DNA from: Amoebophrya sp. A120
Taxonomy: Eukaryota; Sar; Dinophyceae; Syndiniales; Amoebophryaceae
Reading direction: 5' to 3'
Assembly (NCBI GenBank): GCA_905178155.1
Contig: CAJINV010000001.1
Coordinates: 1,849,904 to 1,913,903 of the forward strand
DNA: 64,000 bases
Within the stretch, counting starts at the first letter, position 1, and each line of letters begins with the position of its first letter. A program made the position numbers and the translations under genes. Below, piece after piece: positions 55,356 through 64,000 of the stretch. The notes beneath the pieces are model-generated. The model was given only the letters and a program-made list of their open reading frames with translations, had not been told where the DNA came from and searched no databases.

Positions 55356-57741
55356 TCACAACTCAAACTGTTTCACGCGCTGGGCAACATCAGCATTTTC
55401 TTGCTGTGCAGAAAATGGCGGAACGCCAGATTTGTTCGGCTCGTCCACTTTCATCCTCTGCATTCCTCCCGTAGTACTGCCTGCCGCAGCATCGGGGTCT
55501 GCTTCTTGCGTAGTCCAGGTTCCCAGCGCTGTGCTCCAGTAGAAGACTTTGTCCCTGCCACTTGCCAACGTTGGCAGCAGCTTTCCCTCGTCTTCCGCGG
55601 CGGTGCCGGTCTTCTGGGAGTACTGCTTCCTGGCCTGCACTTGGATGTAGTGCCGGTCCGTGGGGTCGTCGGCCTTGACCACTAACGCGGTAAGAAAGCC
55701 ACCGTAGCAGCAGCCGGTATCTAAGCCCGTCGCGAACTCTTCCTCCTGCAGTCCGCGGACCGCATCGTGCCCGAACACGACGTGGAGAGGCTTTGGAGCA
55801 GAATCCTGGTCAGTTGTGCTGGTCCCTCCGTTTTCACCCTCGTCCTCGTCGCGGAAGGATTCCACCGATTCGTAGGACGTTTCGGCCACCTCGTCAATCG
55901 TCGAGCCCGGTCCTGGCGTCCACGAGGGTGCGGAGGAGCCCGCGATGGAGAACGTCTGCTGTAAAAGTACGCGCTCCGGCGGCGGGGTCGCGAGAACGGA
56001 GTTGGAGTTGCTGAAATTCTGTTGCTGCTGGTCAAGTACTCCCCTGGAAGTAGAGGGGCCAAACAGGCCTGCGCTGTGATCGACAATACGGGAGGACGAA
56101 GGAGGCCCGATGTGCTGCCGGGCCTTGTTGCTGCTGGCAACCGCGATCGGCGTCTTTGTGTTGTAGAATTTATACGCTACTGACGTGGCAGCTATTTGAT
56201 TCAACTCATTAGAATTGCGATTTGATATCTACATTTGTGCGTCGTTTGGGCTTGTTCGACATACACTACAAGTATTGGAGAAGATCAGAACGAAACTTTT
56301 AATTTATTTCGCACGCAAGCGCAACATGTTATTTTAATACCCCAGACAAACTCCCCGCGTAGCTGGCGCTGTCTGCCGCGGTGCTTGTTGTACTGACACG
56401 TCGGGGCCGTGTCGGATAGTTTTTCACAGTGCAGCTGTCCGCCAATCGGATCGACAGCGCGTCTGCAAGATTCTGCATCCCCGAAGTGTTCGCGGATACC
56501 AAGTTAATATTCCTCGTGGTGTAGTTCGTCGTGCAGCGACTCCAGACGTGCGCCCAGGGAAGAGACTCCGGGCTGGTTTTTTCCAGGGACTGAAAAGCTG
56601 TACCGCTGCTGCTCGAAGATGGTTTGATCACGTCTCCTGAAGTAGGCTCCTGTGTGCCGGCTCTGACATTTTGACCGTTGTTCTGTTCCTGCTGTTCTGC
56701 AGGCACTTGTTCTTTATTTTCTCGCACAGGAACGACATCTCGCATCCACAGTAAGTCGTCGAAGCGTTGGCGGTCCAAGGTAACCCCAGGAACCATACCG
56801 GCGTGCACAACAACCATGCCGAGCCAGGGAAGAAGGATCTGTTGTGTAGTCAAAAACGATTTGCACCTAAACATCAAAGAATCAAAGGCTTTTGATTTTG
56901 TACAATAAACGGCGCATAACCATTAGAACCAAACTTGTACTACCATCAACGGACAGTCTCGAAGCCACTCCACGTCGACGGGCGGAACCTGCGAAACCAG
57001 CTCGGGAAAGCGGTAGTTTTGGATGCTTTCACTGTATTTTCCGCAGCGGTAGTAGGCCGCCAAAAAAGAATCGTCATGATTCCCCCGGACACAGTATCCG
57101 TTCTCGCGCGCGATGCGGATTGCAGCGGGACTGCGCGGGCCTGGAAATCATATGGAAGATGATGTGTGCGATAAAAATTGGGTTTCTACTGCCTGTGCCT
57201 TTGGACCCCTATCGATCCATTTTCGATTCGTATATATTTTTATGCGGCCGCATCGTAACTAAGAGCTGTTAGGAAAATTATGTACTCCTAATACCTTTAT
57301 GCACCAGGTCCCCGACGAAGACGAAGGTGGAATTCGGTGGCGCCTGCCGCAGCAGCTCCTCGACTTCGTCGGCGCAGCCGTGCACATCCCCGATAAATAC
57401 GATGTGGTCACCCACCTCCGCTCGGGTGAGAATCATCCGCTCTACCGGCGGTTTGGGCGTCTTGCTTTTCTGATACACGGGCTTTGATGGTGCCGCCTTT
57501 GCTTTATTGCCTGTTTCGCTTTCTTGAATTGCTACACCAGCCATCTTGTCCGTCCCGCCGGCGGAAGCTGGTTGCTCCGCGCTACTCGCAGCAAACATGT
57601 TGCCACTGCTAGTCGATAGACAGGCGAAGTTGTAGCGCGCTGCTGTCGTGGCTTCCACAAGGATCGCTGATGTAATTGTCGTGAGAAGCAGATGAGTCCT
57701 TGGAAATGAACACGCGGAAGCCGAAGCACCTGCCAAAGATT
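55356..57741 (-). CDS. ApaH-like (ALPH/PPP-superfamily) metallophosphatase
   Basis: Eukaryotic relatives of bacterial diadenosine tetraphosphatase; one kinetoplastid member is an mRNA-decapping enzyme, so dinucleoside polyphosphate or cap cleavage is possible. Metal-site motifs in order: [82 protein letters not shown]. Exons ?-57295, 57140-56944, 56838-56341, 56204-55356, all with GT-AG introns (donors GTATTAGG, GTAGTACAAG, GTATTAAA). Two disordered inserts (around [14 protein letters not shown] and in the last exon) interrupt the catalytic domain. The 5' end is unresolved: the frame is open back to an acceptor TTTGGCAG near 57741, with a hydrophobic [14 protein letters not shown] stretch, so a signal-bearing first exon probably lies upstream. 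No TIR element is present. Confidence 0.85.
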
Positions 57742-59039
57742 GAGAACCAACGTCACGACGAAAGCCGGTACTGCTAGCGTTATTTCGCGCACTGCATGTC
57801 GTGTGCAGCTTGCGGAGCCAGTTTCTTTCTTGTACTGCTTCGGGGCTGTACTTCCGATCGCGTCCGCCAGCAGCTGGGTCCTCCTCCTCCGGCTAGTTTG
57901 CGTAATAGAAAACTGGCCGCTTGTTCGAAGAAGATGTACAGCGTGGTGCTAATGCTTATGCTAGTGTAGCGTAGAAGTAGAACAATGAAAGACAAGCTTC
58001 CGACGTTGGTAGATCTGCTGAGGGTAAAAGACGCATTTAAAACTTCTGTAGTCTCATGGTTAAATAATATTTTTCGAAAACACTCTTTGACAAACGCGAC
58101 CGAGCCCCGGTTCTTGCCCACCCAAGCAGAGGGTGGACAAGACTGGAACTCCAGACGCTGCTGTCATACTGTACCTTTCTAGCTGCGGTTTCGCTACAGC
58201 CGGAAGTCGTGCTCGTGCTCGGCTACTGTTGATATACTCTTCCCAAAACAATTGTATACTTTCATTTAAACTAGGTAGAAAAACGTCGACCTAGAACAAG
58301 TCGAATATATTGTAAAAACAGGAGGACCAGGACAACCTTATGCCTGTTCCATATTAATATTCTTGCGATATAATTGCGTTTGTGTCGGTTGCTTTGACCA
58401 GAATACTACGACGTAGAATCTTTACTCTAAACAGGTGGACAACAAGGTCGCCAGACCTAGTATCCACCTACTTCTGATGTGTCGTATTTTTAGTATACGA
58501 GTCGGCTCCTCGTAAAAAAGGTTTTGAAATGACAAAAGAGGGCGATGACTTTAAAAATTCAAAGGGTTGTACTAGTCAGTCTTGACAAAACTGCGGCTGT
58601 ACGTCCGGCCTCCTCGATACAGGAGATCGACGAAAGGAGAAGGACGAGTGGAGCACGAAAAAACCAAGTACTGCGACAAAACAGGTAGTGCGTTTTTGTC
58701 GGCGCGGAGATGTAGTTTTGTTCAAGACAAGAGGTATAGCTTTAGAAGTGGCTTTCTCTTAGTATTAGCGAAGGGTACGCTGGCGCGGCGAAAACGTCAC
58801 CTCCTCCAGAGCTGAATCACGCCGGTTTCCGCCAAATTCTGGTGTAGTTGTGTTTTGAGTCTGTTCCTGTTGCTCCTTCTAGGTCAAGCTCAATAAAGGC
58901 ACTAGGGTTTGTTTCCTTGCTGAAGAATAGAGTAAAGCTGTCCCCCTTCTACAACTGAACCCTAAATAAAACTGTCCCTGTCGCGAGTATCTTTATTTTT
59001 CTCTTACCAATGAATTTTTGGTTTTCTTCTTGTTCTAGA
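57742..59039. other. Interval upstream of the phosphatase, no supported gene
   Basis: May contain the missing first exon of the phosphatase (57.75-58.1 kb). 58.2-59.0 kb is plain AT-rich sequence. Confidence 0.45.
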
Positions 59040-59669
59040 TTATCGATAATAGATCCCGGTCGTGGCAGCTTCTTGCACAGAAGAAGACAACTTGGCGGCC
59101 GGGTCAACCTTCTGCCCCGAGTCTATGAACTGCAAAAGTATCGTACTCGTATAAATGCATTACAAATTTTCCCAGCATGAGAAATAAAATTTGTAATGCT
59201 GATTTGCCTTGATAAAGAAATTTGTAATGCAAGACCTGCATTTATACGAGTACGATACTTTTGCACAGGATAGAGTCGCAGATCCTGCGACGTCGGACTG
59301 CCGGATCGGGGCGCTCGAGGAGATATGAAGGCCTCAGAAAGGAAATTCTTAAAGTGGAAATAATTTGTGATGCAAGAAATGCGACACCAAAAAGACTGTA
59401 TTGCAGCGGACGCAATGGAGGCCGACTATTGTGCTTCTACCGGTTCAGAATTGGGCTGCTGATCAGCACGAGAGAAGGGCGCTCCTTTGCCCTAACTCGC
59501 ATGACAGACATGCTTTGAGCGCCCGGTAAATTTGTCATGCGCCGACTAGACATGGCGCTTCAACTGGAGTCGTTTTCTTGCATTACAAATTATTTCCACT
59601 TTGAGGATTTCCATTCTGAGGCTTTCATAGGAGATGCTCCGGGGTGGTCGCGGTCATTGGATCCAACAT
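59040..59669 (-). CDS. Short protein or C-terminus, revealed only by removing two elements
   Basis: Three small exons, 59669-59630, 59318-59273 and 59118-59040, separated by elements C2 and A8. After removal they read 54 codons from ATG 59669 and a TAA: MLDPMTATTPEHLLERPDP, then VRRRRICDSGQKVDPAAKL and SSVQEAATTGIYYR. Sum 165 nt. The frame is also open for NYQ before the ATG, following CTTTCAAG, a possible acceptor, so this may be the 3' end of a longer gene whose upstream exons I could not place. Function unknown. Confidence 0.5.
59124..59272. mobile_element. Intervening TIR element A8 (family A)
   Basis: 149 bp. Ends TATGAACTGCAAAAGTATCG and inverted TATCCTGTGCAAAAGTATCG; exact duplication gagtc. 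Among the cleanest family A copies; inner arms GTATAAATGCATTACAAATT and inverse are nearly perfect. Confidence 0.9.
59324..59629. mobile_element. Intervening TIR element C2 (family C)
   Basis: 306 bp. Ends TATGAAGGCCTCAGAAAGGA and inverted TATGAAAGCCTCAGAATGGA; exact duplication ggaga. Very similar to C1 in the pepsin-like gene 33 kb away. Confidence 0.9.
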
Positions 59670-61014
59670 TTGGTAGTTCTTGAAAGTGATAAACTACTAT
59701 CAAAAACGACCACCTCTACTTCCCTGACAAGACAGACCCTCCTTCGATTGTCCTTGTCTGGTCGCCTTGTACTTGTTTTTACGACCTAGGTAGTGCTTCG
59801 AACTACTAGAACAGAACTCTACTATAATGGGTCGGGTAGTTTTGTGCTACAAAATGCAAATTGATTCCCTCGTCGTGCAGATTGAAAAAGAAAACAGACC
59901 AAAAAAAAACTAACGGTCATACATAATACTTATTCGACTCTTCTGCATCGTCTACCTTAACAGAAAATGAGCGCGCCTCGGATCTCCACGAACAAGGTCG
60001 TGCTCATTCAGCGTTCTTTCTTCTTGATGTAAGTAGTTTTGATACTTTTATTCCGATGTCCTGTCTTGAAAATCAATAGGATTGACAGTGACAGTACTAT
60101 CTACAGAGAGCGGCTTTGATTCGATTTTGCAAACGAGATGCAGTCGCGTTTTCGAAACAAAGTAGTTGCGGAGTGGAGATAAGTACAATCGTGGTCTTTT
60201 TTCAGTTCTTTTTTCGACTTGCAATTTTTGTTGCGAATAAAGTTCGTCTTTGTTGTAGTGAGCCGCTTTCTTTATGAGATGTTCAAATGGACGAGCCAAC
60301 ATCTCAACTACATCTCCAAATCCAACACAAGCTACTCAACATCGCTCTCCTCACAAGTTGCAAACAACAACTCTTTGACATATGAAGATCGAACAGCTGA
60401 TCATGGTATAAGCATCGTGCTGTTGGCGTGTCACTGTCGACGTTCGCGCGTCTTTCTTGCTCTTGCACTTTTTTTTTTGTGTACACTACCACTGTGTTAC
60501 GCGTCTCAACAGGCATTTACCACGAGATAAATCAGTATTGATTCATTTTCATTTTCATTGTTTTTCTCGGCATTACTAAATCTCTATGATGTACAAAAAT
60601 GTGAGACCTTAATCTTTCTACAAACCTCCCATGCGCGCGGGTCGGAGGACAACGTGACATGGACAACATGCATGCTGCTTCATAGCAGGAAAATGGATTC
60701 TTTTTTAGCATTTACATTTTACTTCATAAATTTTTTGGTCGCTTCTTCAAATTCGCGATTTGAAGCACAGTCGGGGTAGAAGGCTGGGTGGAGTATACGA
60801 CTGAGATAAAGGGTGGAAGTATGCGTATTATTAAACTCGTTTTACTTTTAAGTAAGGGGGTATTTTCCGCTCTACAGGCAAGCTAAGAATTTCGATTAGG
60901 TCGTCATCTACGGGGTATACGTAGGGCTCGTCGGGGTCCGGCATTTAAAAGAGGCATTTGCAACATCAAGCGAAAAAAAACTCAAAAAAACATAGGCCAT
61001 TTACTATTCAACAT
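59670..61014. other. Interval with an ambiguous exon candidate
   Basis: At 59967-60030 the plus strand has CCTTAACAG/AAAATGAGC, then MSAPRISTNKVVLIQRSFFL, then a GTAAGTAG donor: a good-looking first exon, but no downstream plus-strand exon was found. A minus-strand frame at 60048-60302 is Lys/Arg-rich and open for 84 codons. Neither is supported enough to annotate. Confidence 0.35.
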
Positions 61015-64000
61015 CTAGTGGCTGGTGCTTTGTTGCGAGGTCAAATTTCCGACTGGTGTCAGCACCTGCACGCCAGCAAGCGTTAGCGGCAGAAACAGGG
61101 TTTCCTTCATGTCTGACACTTTTAAAAAGTTTCCTTCCACCGTGCCCCGCACGATCGTGTTCCAGTTGGCGATCTTGCTTGTCTGGTCTGCCAAGCCGTC
61201 GCTCGGCGCTTTCCGGTACGCGACCCCGGAAAGCTTAAGATTGTCTTTCGTGTTATCTGCGCTTCGGAGATGTGAATGGTCCACTCGAAAAAGACGAATT
61301 TGTTTCGTCGAATGAGATGCTGGTGTGGGGGCGACAAGGGTTGTAGTCGTGCCGGAAGACGTTCTTGCAGCGTCGATGGGTTCGGCGTGGGCAGCGACAG
61401 CAGTCGATGTTGAGTTATGCGATGTTACTGGGTAAGAAGAACTCACAGCCGCGTTGGCGTAATTGCTACCGTTCCCGACCGACTCTACGGAAATTTTTCT
61501 GACATTTACCGTGTGGCTGTTCACACTCTCCGTGCGGCTTGGCGGCAGGAAAGGCTGAGGTTGGTGATGATTTTTAACCGGCGCGAGTGATCTTGGGGTC
61601 ACAAGAGCGCTGGAAGCTTTGAAGTTGTTCGAACCAGCAGCCAGACTTGCAAACGCAGGGAGCTGGAATGTTGACGGCGCCAGCTTCTGCTGGTGACCAC
61701 TGCTTGGTTGTTGTACTATTGGTGGATCGACCTGCTGGTGGATCACGCTCTTGCGCTGACTATCCGACAGCCGGCCGGAAACAGGGTGGACGACACCTAG
61801 AAGATGTAACAGTGACGACGTACACAACGTATAATTTCGATTTATCAGAATATGCACCTGATGAATCCTATTCTGATTGGCCTTGGCAGTCTAGGATCAG
61901 AAAAACAACCCGTGGGTGATGTGAGCAACATGCAAAATGAAGTGTGGTAGAAGATGTGGACGTGACATCTGACATCGTTCATTCTGAAAAAACAACGCGA
62001 AAAATCAGTACCTCCTCCTTGTTCCGTCCGAACGTTATGCACTTCGAAAACTATTTTTGGCTCTTGTGGTACGGCAGCGGATGCCACGGTCACTGGCGCT
62101 AGTGCTCGGCTAGTTTTCGCAAGCACGCCCGGCGCAGGACCTTGCTTGACCATCGTCTGAGGAGGCTCAACGTTCGTAGAGACCGCACTTGCTTTCACAT
62201 TGACCACAGAAGATACGGATGTGTGGTTCCGGGTAGTGATGATTGGTGCAGCGCCCTTAGTTGTTGTACCGGTAGATGATCCTATCGCCTGAACAACCGG
62301 CACCGCAATCGGTTTGAAATGATTTTGCAGGGAGAACACGGGATATTGCTTTATTTGTCCAGCTCCCTGATGCGTCGAGGATCCATTTGACAGAGACCGA
62401 TCCCGCTGCGCCCCCGCGGACATGGCGCGCGGGGCGCTCTGCGGGGAAATCAAAACGCGGGGGCTTAGTGGCTGCCAGGCTGGGACGGAAATTTGCTTCG
62501 TATTCTGGACCGCTCGTCCTCGCGAAGAGGATGCAATTGTGTTCCGCAAACCAGTCAATGCAAAGCCGGAGGTAGCTTGTTGTTGTGTCGCCCCTCCACC
62601 TTTCGAACAAGTGTCATCGGTTTTATTGGTCGTGTTGAGTACCGATACCTGCCCTGTTTTCCGGAACAGCGTCTTCGCAGGGAAATCGTCCGAATCCATC
62701 GGACTTTTAGCCTTGTACAGTCTGGGTTGCGGCTCGCTCTGGTTTTGCACTCGCCGAACGGAAGACTTGACGATGATTTTCTCTGGTGGCTGCTTCATGG
62801 CACGCGACGCTGACGAAAACGCTTTTGCAGCCGTCGAACCGGAACCTGTGTTGTTACTACCGGTCGCCATAACATCACCAGGCGACTGCGGTTTCGATAT
62901 CCCAATCTGCTTATCGCCGAGACTAACGCGGTTGGGACTTCGGTGGGCGCCCCCGCTGGCGTTCTTTTTGTTGGAAACCGGAGAACTACGAGAAGTCGTC
63001 GCGTTTCTGTTCTTCATCCCCGCCGGGCTGTCGTTTGGTCCGTTTTTACCTGCACCACCGAAACCGAAAGACGGTGTCTCCGTCATTCTATTCGTTCCGG
63101 TTGTTGTCGACGATTTCTTCTTCGGCTTCGGACTTTCGAGCAGAAACTTCTTCCCGGGAGATTGTTTCATTCCAGTTTTCGTTTTCCCTCCGCCAGCTGC
63201 TGCTCCTGCACCGGCTGTTGTACCCCCTGCAGCGACGCGAACAGTTGTGACTCTACCCGTGCTCAGCGTCGCTGTCGCCACACCAGATACAGAACGCCGC
63301 ACGTGGTTGCTGGCTTTCGCTATGCTGACAGCTGCTGTGGTTTTGTTCAAACTGGAGGCGGGCTGCTCGTCCACCAATTTTTTCAAATTTCCCACCCCAG
63401 CAGCTCCACTTGTCATGATTTGTTGTCGACGTGTAGCTGCTGCTGCTGCTGCTGTTCCCGCAGCTCCTATTCCTCCCCGAACATCAAGTAGTTGCGAAGG
63501 ACCACCACCCATCCGTAGCCCAGTTGAGGTTTCCAATGGGGAGGTTGCGCGCTTTTTACTGGAGACATTAACTCGTGTCGTGGGCGCCATCGCGGAATTA
63601 CTCCTGGTTGAAGAAAGAATCTCCAGTCTCGGCGACCGCAACTCGTAACTGTTTCGCGACGACCGGTTGCTCTCCCAGGTGATCCACGCTTTCTGTTTCG
63701 TGTTCTCGAGCATGGCTTTCACCTTCTGGTTGTTCGCCAACGCATTTCGGGATTTCGACTCTATGGTTTTCGCAATTATCGTCGTGCCGGTCTGCGCGGT
63801 TTCGTGGATCAATTGTTGTTTATTCATCATTTCGACCACACCAGTCAACCGGTTATTTCGGGTGCTGGAAATCAAGACCGGCGACGTACTGCGAGAGGAC
63901 TTTAAATGTAATCCCGCCGGCGCATTTATTGCAGCGCTATTTGATGTTGTCACGTTGTTCTTGTTTTTTCCAGCCCCGCCAGAACTACCAATCAGCAGCT
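61015..64000 (-). CDS. Ser/Thr/Ala-rich disordered protein, 5' end beyond window
   Basis: Partial. Exons 64000-62012 and 61796-61015 joined by a GT-AG intron (donor GTACTG, acceptor TCTTCTAG). The frame is open to the right edge. More than 900 residues are visible. Composition is Ser, Thr, Ala, Lys and Arg with poly-Ala (around TAAAAAATRRQQ) and Gly-rich (AAGGTTAGAGAAAGGG) stretches and repeated SPxxK-type motifs (KQSPGKKFLLESPKPKKKS), suggesting phosphorylation sites. The last 80 residues look more ordered (KIANWNTIVRGTVEGNFLKVSDMKETLFLPLTLAGVQVLTPV). Family unknown. Confidence 0.72.

Noticed and set aside
59967-60030. Possible plus-strand first exon (acceptor, ATG, GTAAGT donor)
   Set aside because: Attractive signals, but no downstream plus-strand exon was found, and an equally short frame exists on the minus strand.
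60048-60302. 84-codon minus-strand Lys/Arg-rich frame
   Set aside because: Could be an exon of the gene at 59 kb, but no in-phase junction to it could be built.

Overview
This is a nuclear genome window from a eukaryote with spliceosomal introns. I infer a dinoflagellate-lineage alveolate, most likely a parasitic syndinian of the Amoebophrya type. The reasons are mid-range base composition, every well-supported gene on the same (minus) strand, disordered Ser/Ala/Thr-rich proteins, and coding exons interrupted again and again by short terminal-inverted-repeat elements resembling the 'introner elements' reported from Amoebophrya. There is no rRNA gene or organelle marker, so the taxon remains an inference.

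Layout, left to right (all genes minus strand). 22-1164: unknown secreted or anchored protein. 1875-3694: RNase H2 catalytic subunit. 3.7-8.9 kb: gene-free, repeat-rich block with a 305-bp palindrome, a 135-bp degenerate tandem array, a 52-bp array and an ATACCCC-rich tract. 8959-11747: type II membrane GT-A-like glycosyltransferase. 12579-16233: Och1/DXD-type glycosyltransferase. 16.2-18.8 kb: gene-free. 18791-19967: basic disordered protein, 5' end open. 20197-23814: unknown 894-aa protein. 24933-27318: pepsin-fold protein that has lost both catalytic aspartates. 28737-32416: SH3 plus coiled-coil protein. 34090-36690: UNC93-like MFS transporter. 37235-38380: alpha/beta hydrolase of the monoacylglycerol lipase type. 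39314-49957: giant 2417-aa disordered/coiled-coil protein. 50781-51941: small charged CDV3-like protein. 52741-53781: unknown helical protein. 55356-57741: ApaH-like metallophosphatase. 59040-59669: small multi-exon gene or 3' end of one. 61015-64000: Ser/Thr-rich disordered protein running off the right edge.

The main discovery is a system of 24 inserted elements (109-481 bp). Each begins with TA (usually TAT, twice TGT, once CAT) and ends with its inverted counterpart (usually ATA). Each carries diverged terminal inverted repeats and is flanked by a 5-bp target-site duplication (17 exact, 7 imperfect). All 24 sit inside protein-coding exons. Removing each element together with exactly one copy of its duplication restores the reading frame: for every gene with a defined start (or first codon used) and stop, the summed exon length is a multiple of three with no internal stop. 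In the elements tested register by register, no position in the duplication gives GT...AG ends. The same genes also have ordinary GT-AG introns, so two classes of intervening sequence coexist. One far larger intervening sequence (about 1.6 kb, in the giant gene) has a 19-bp TIR and is flanked by 42-bp in-frame direct repeats.

I see no tRNA, rRNA, CRISPR array or intact transposase gene. Exon borders were worked out by hand; where a border is ambiguous the entry says so.
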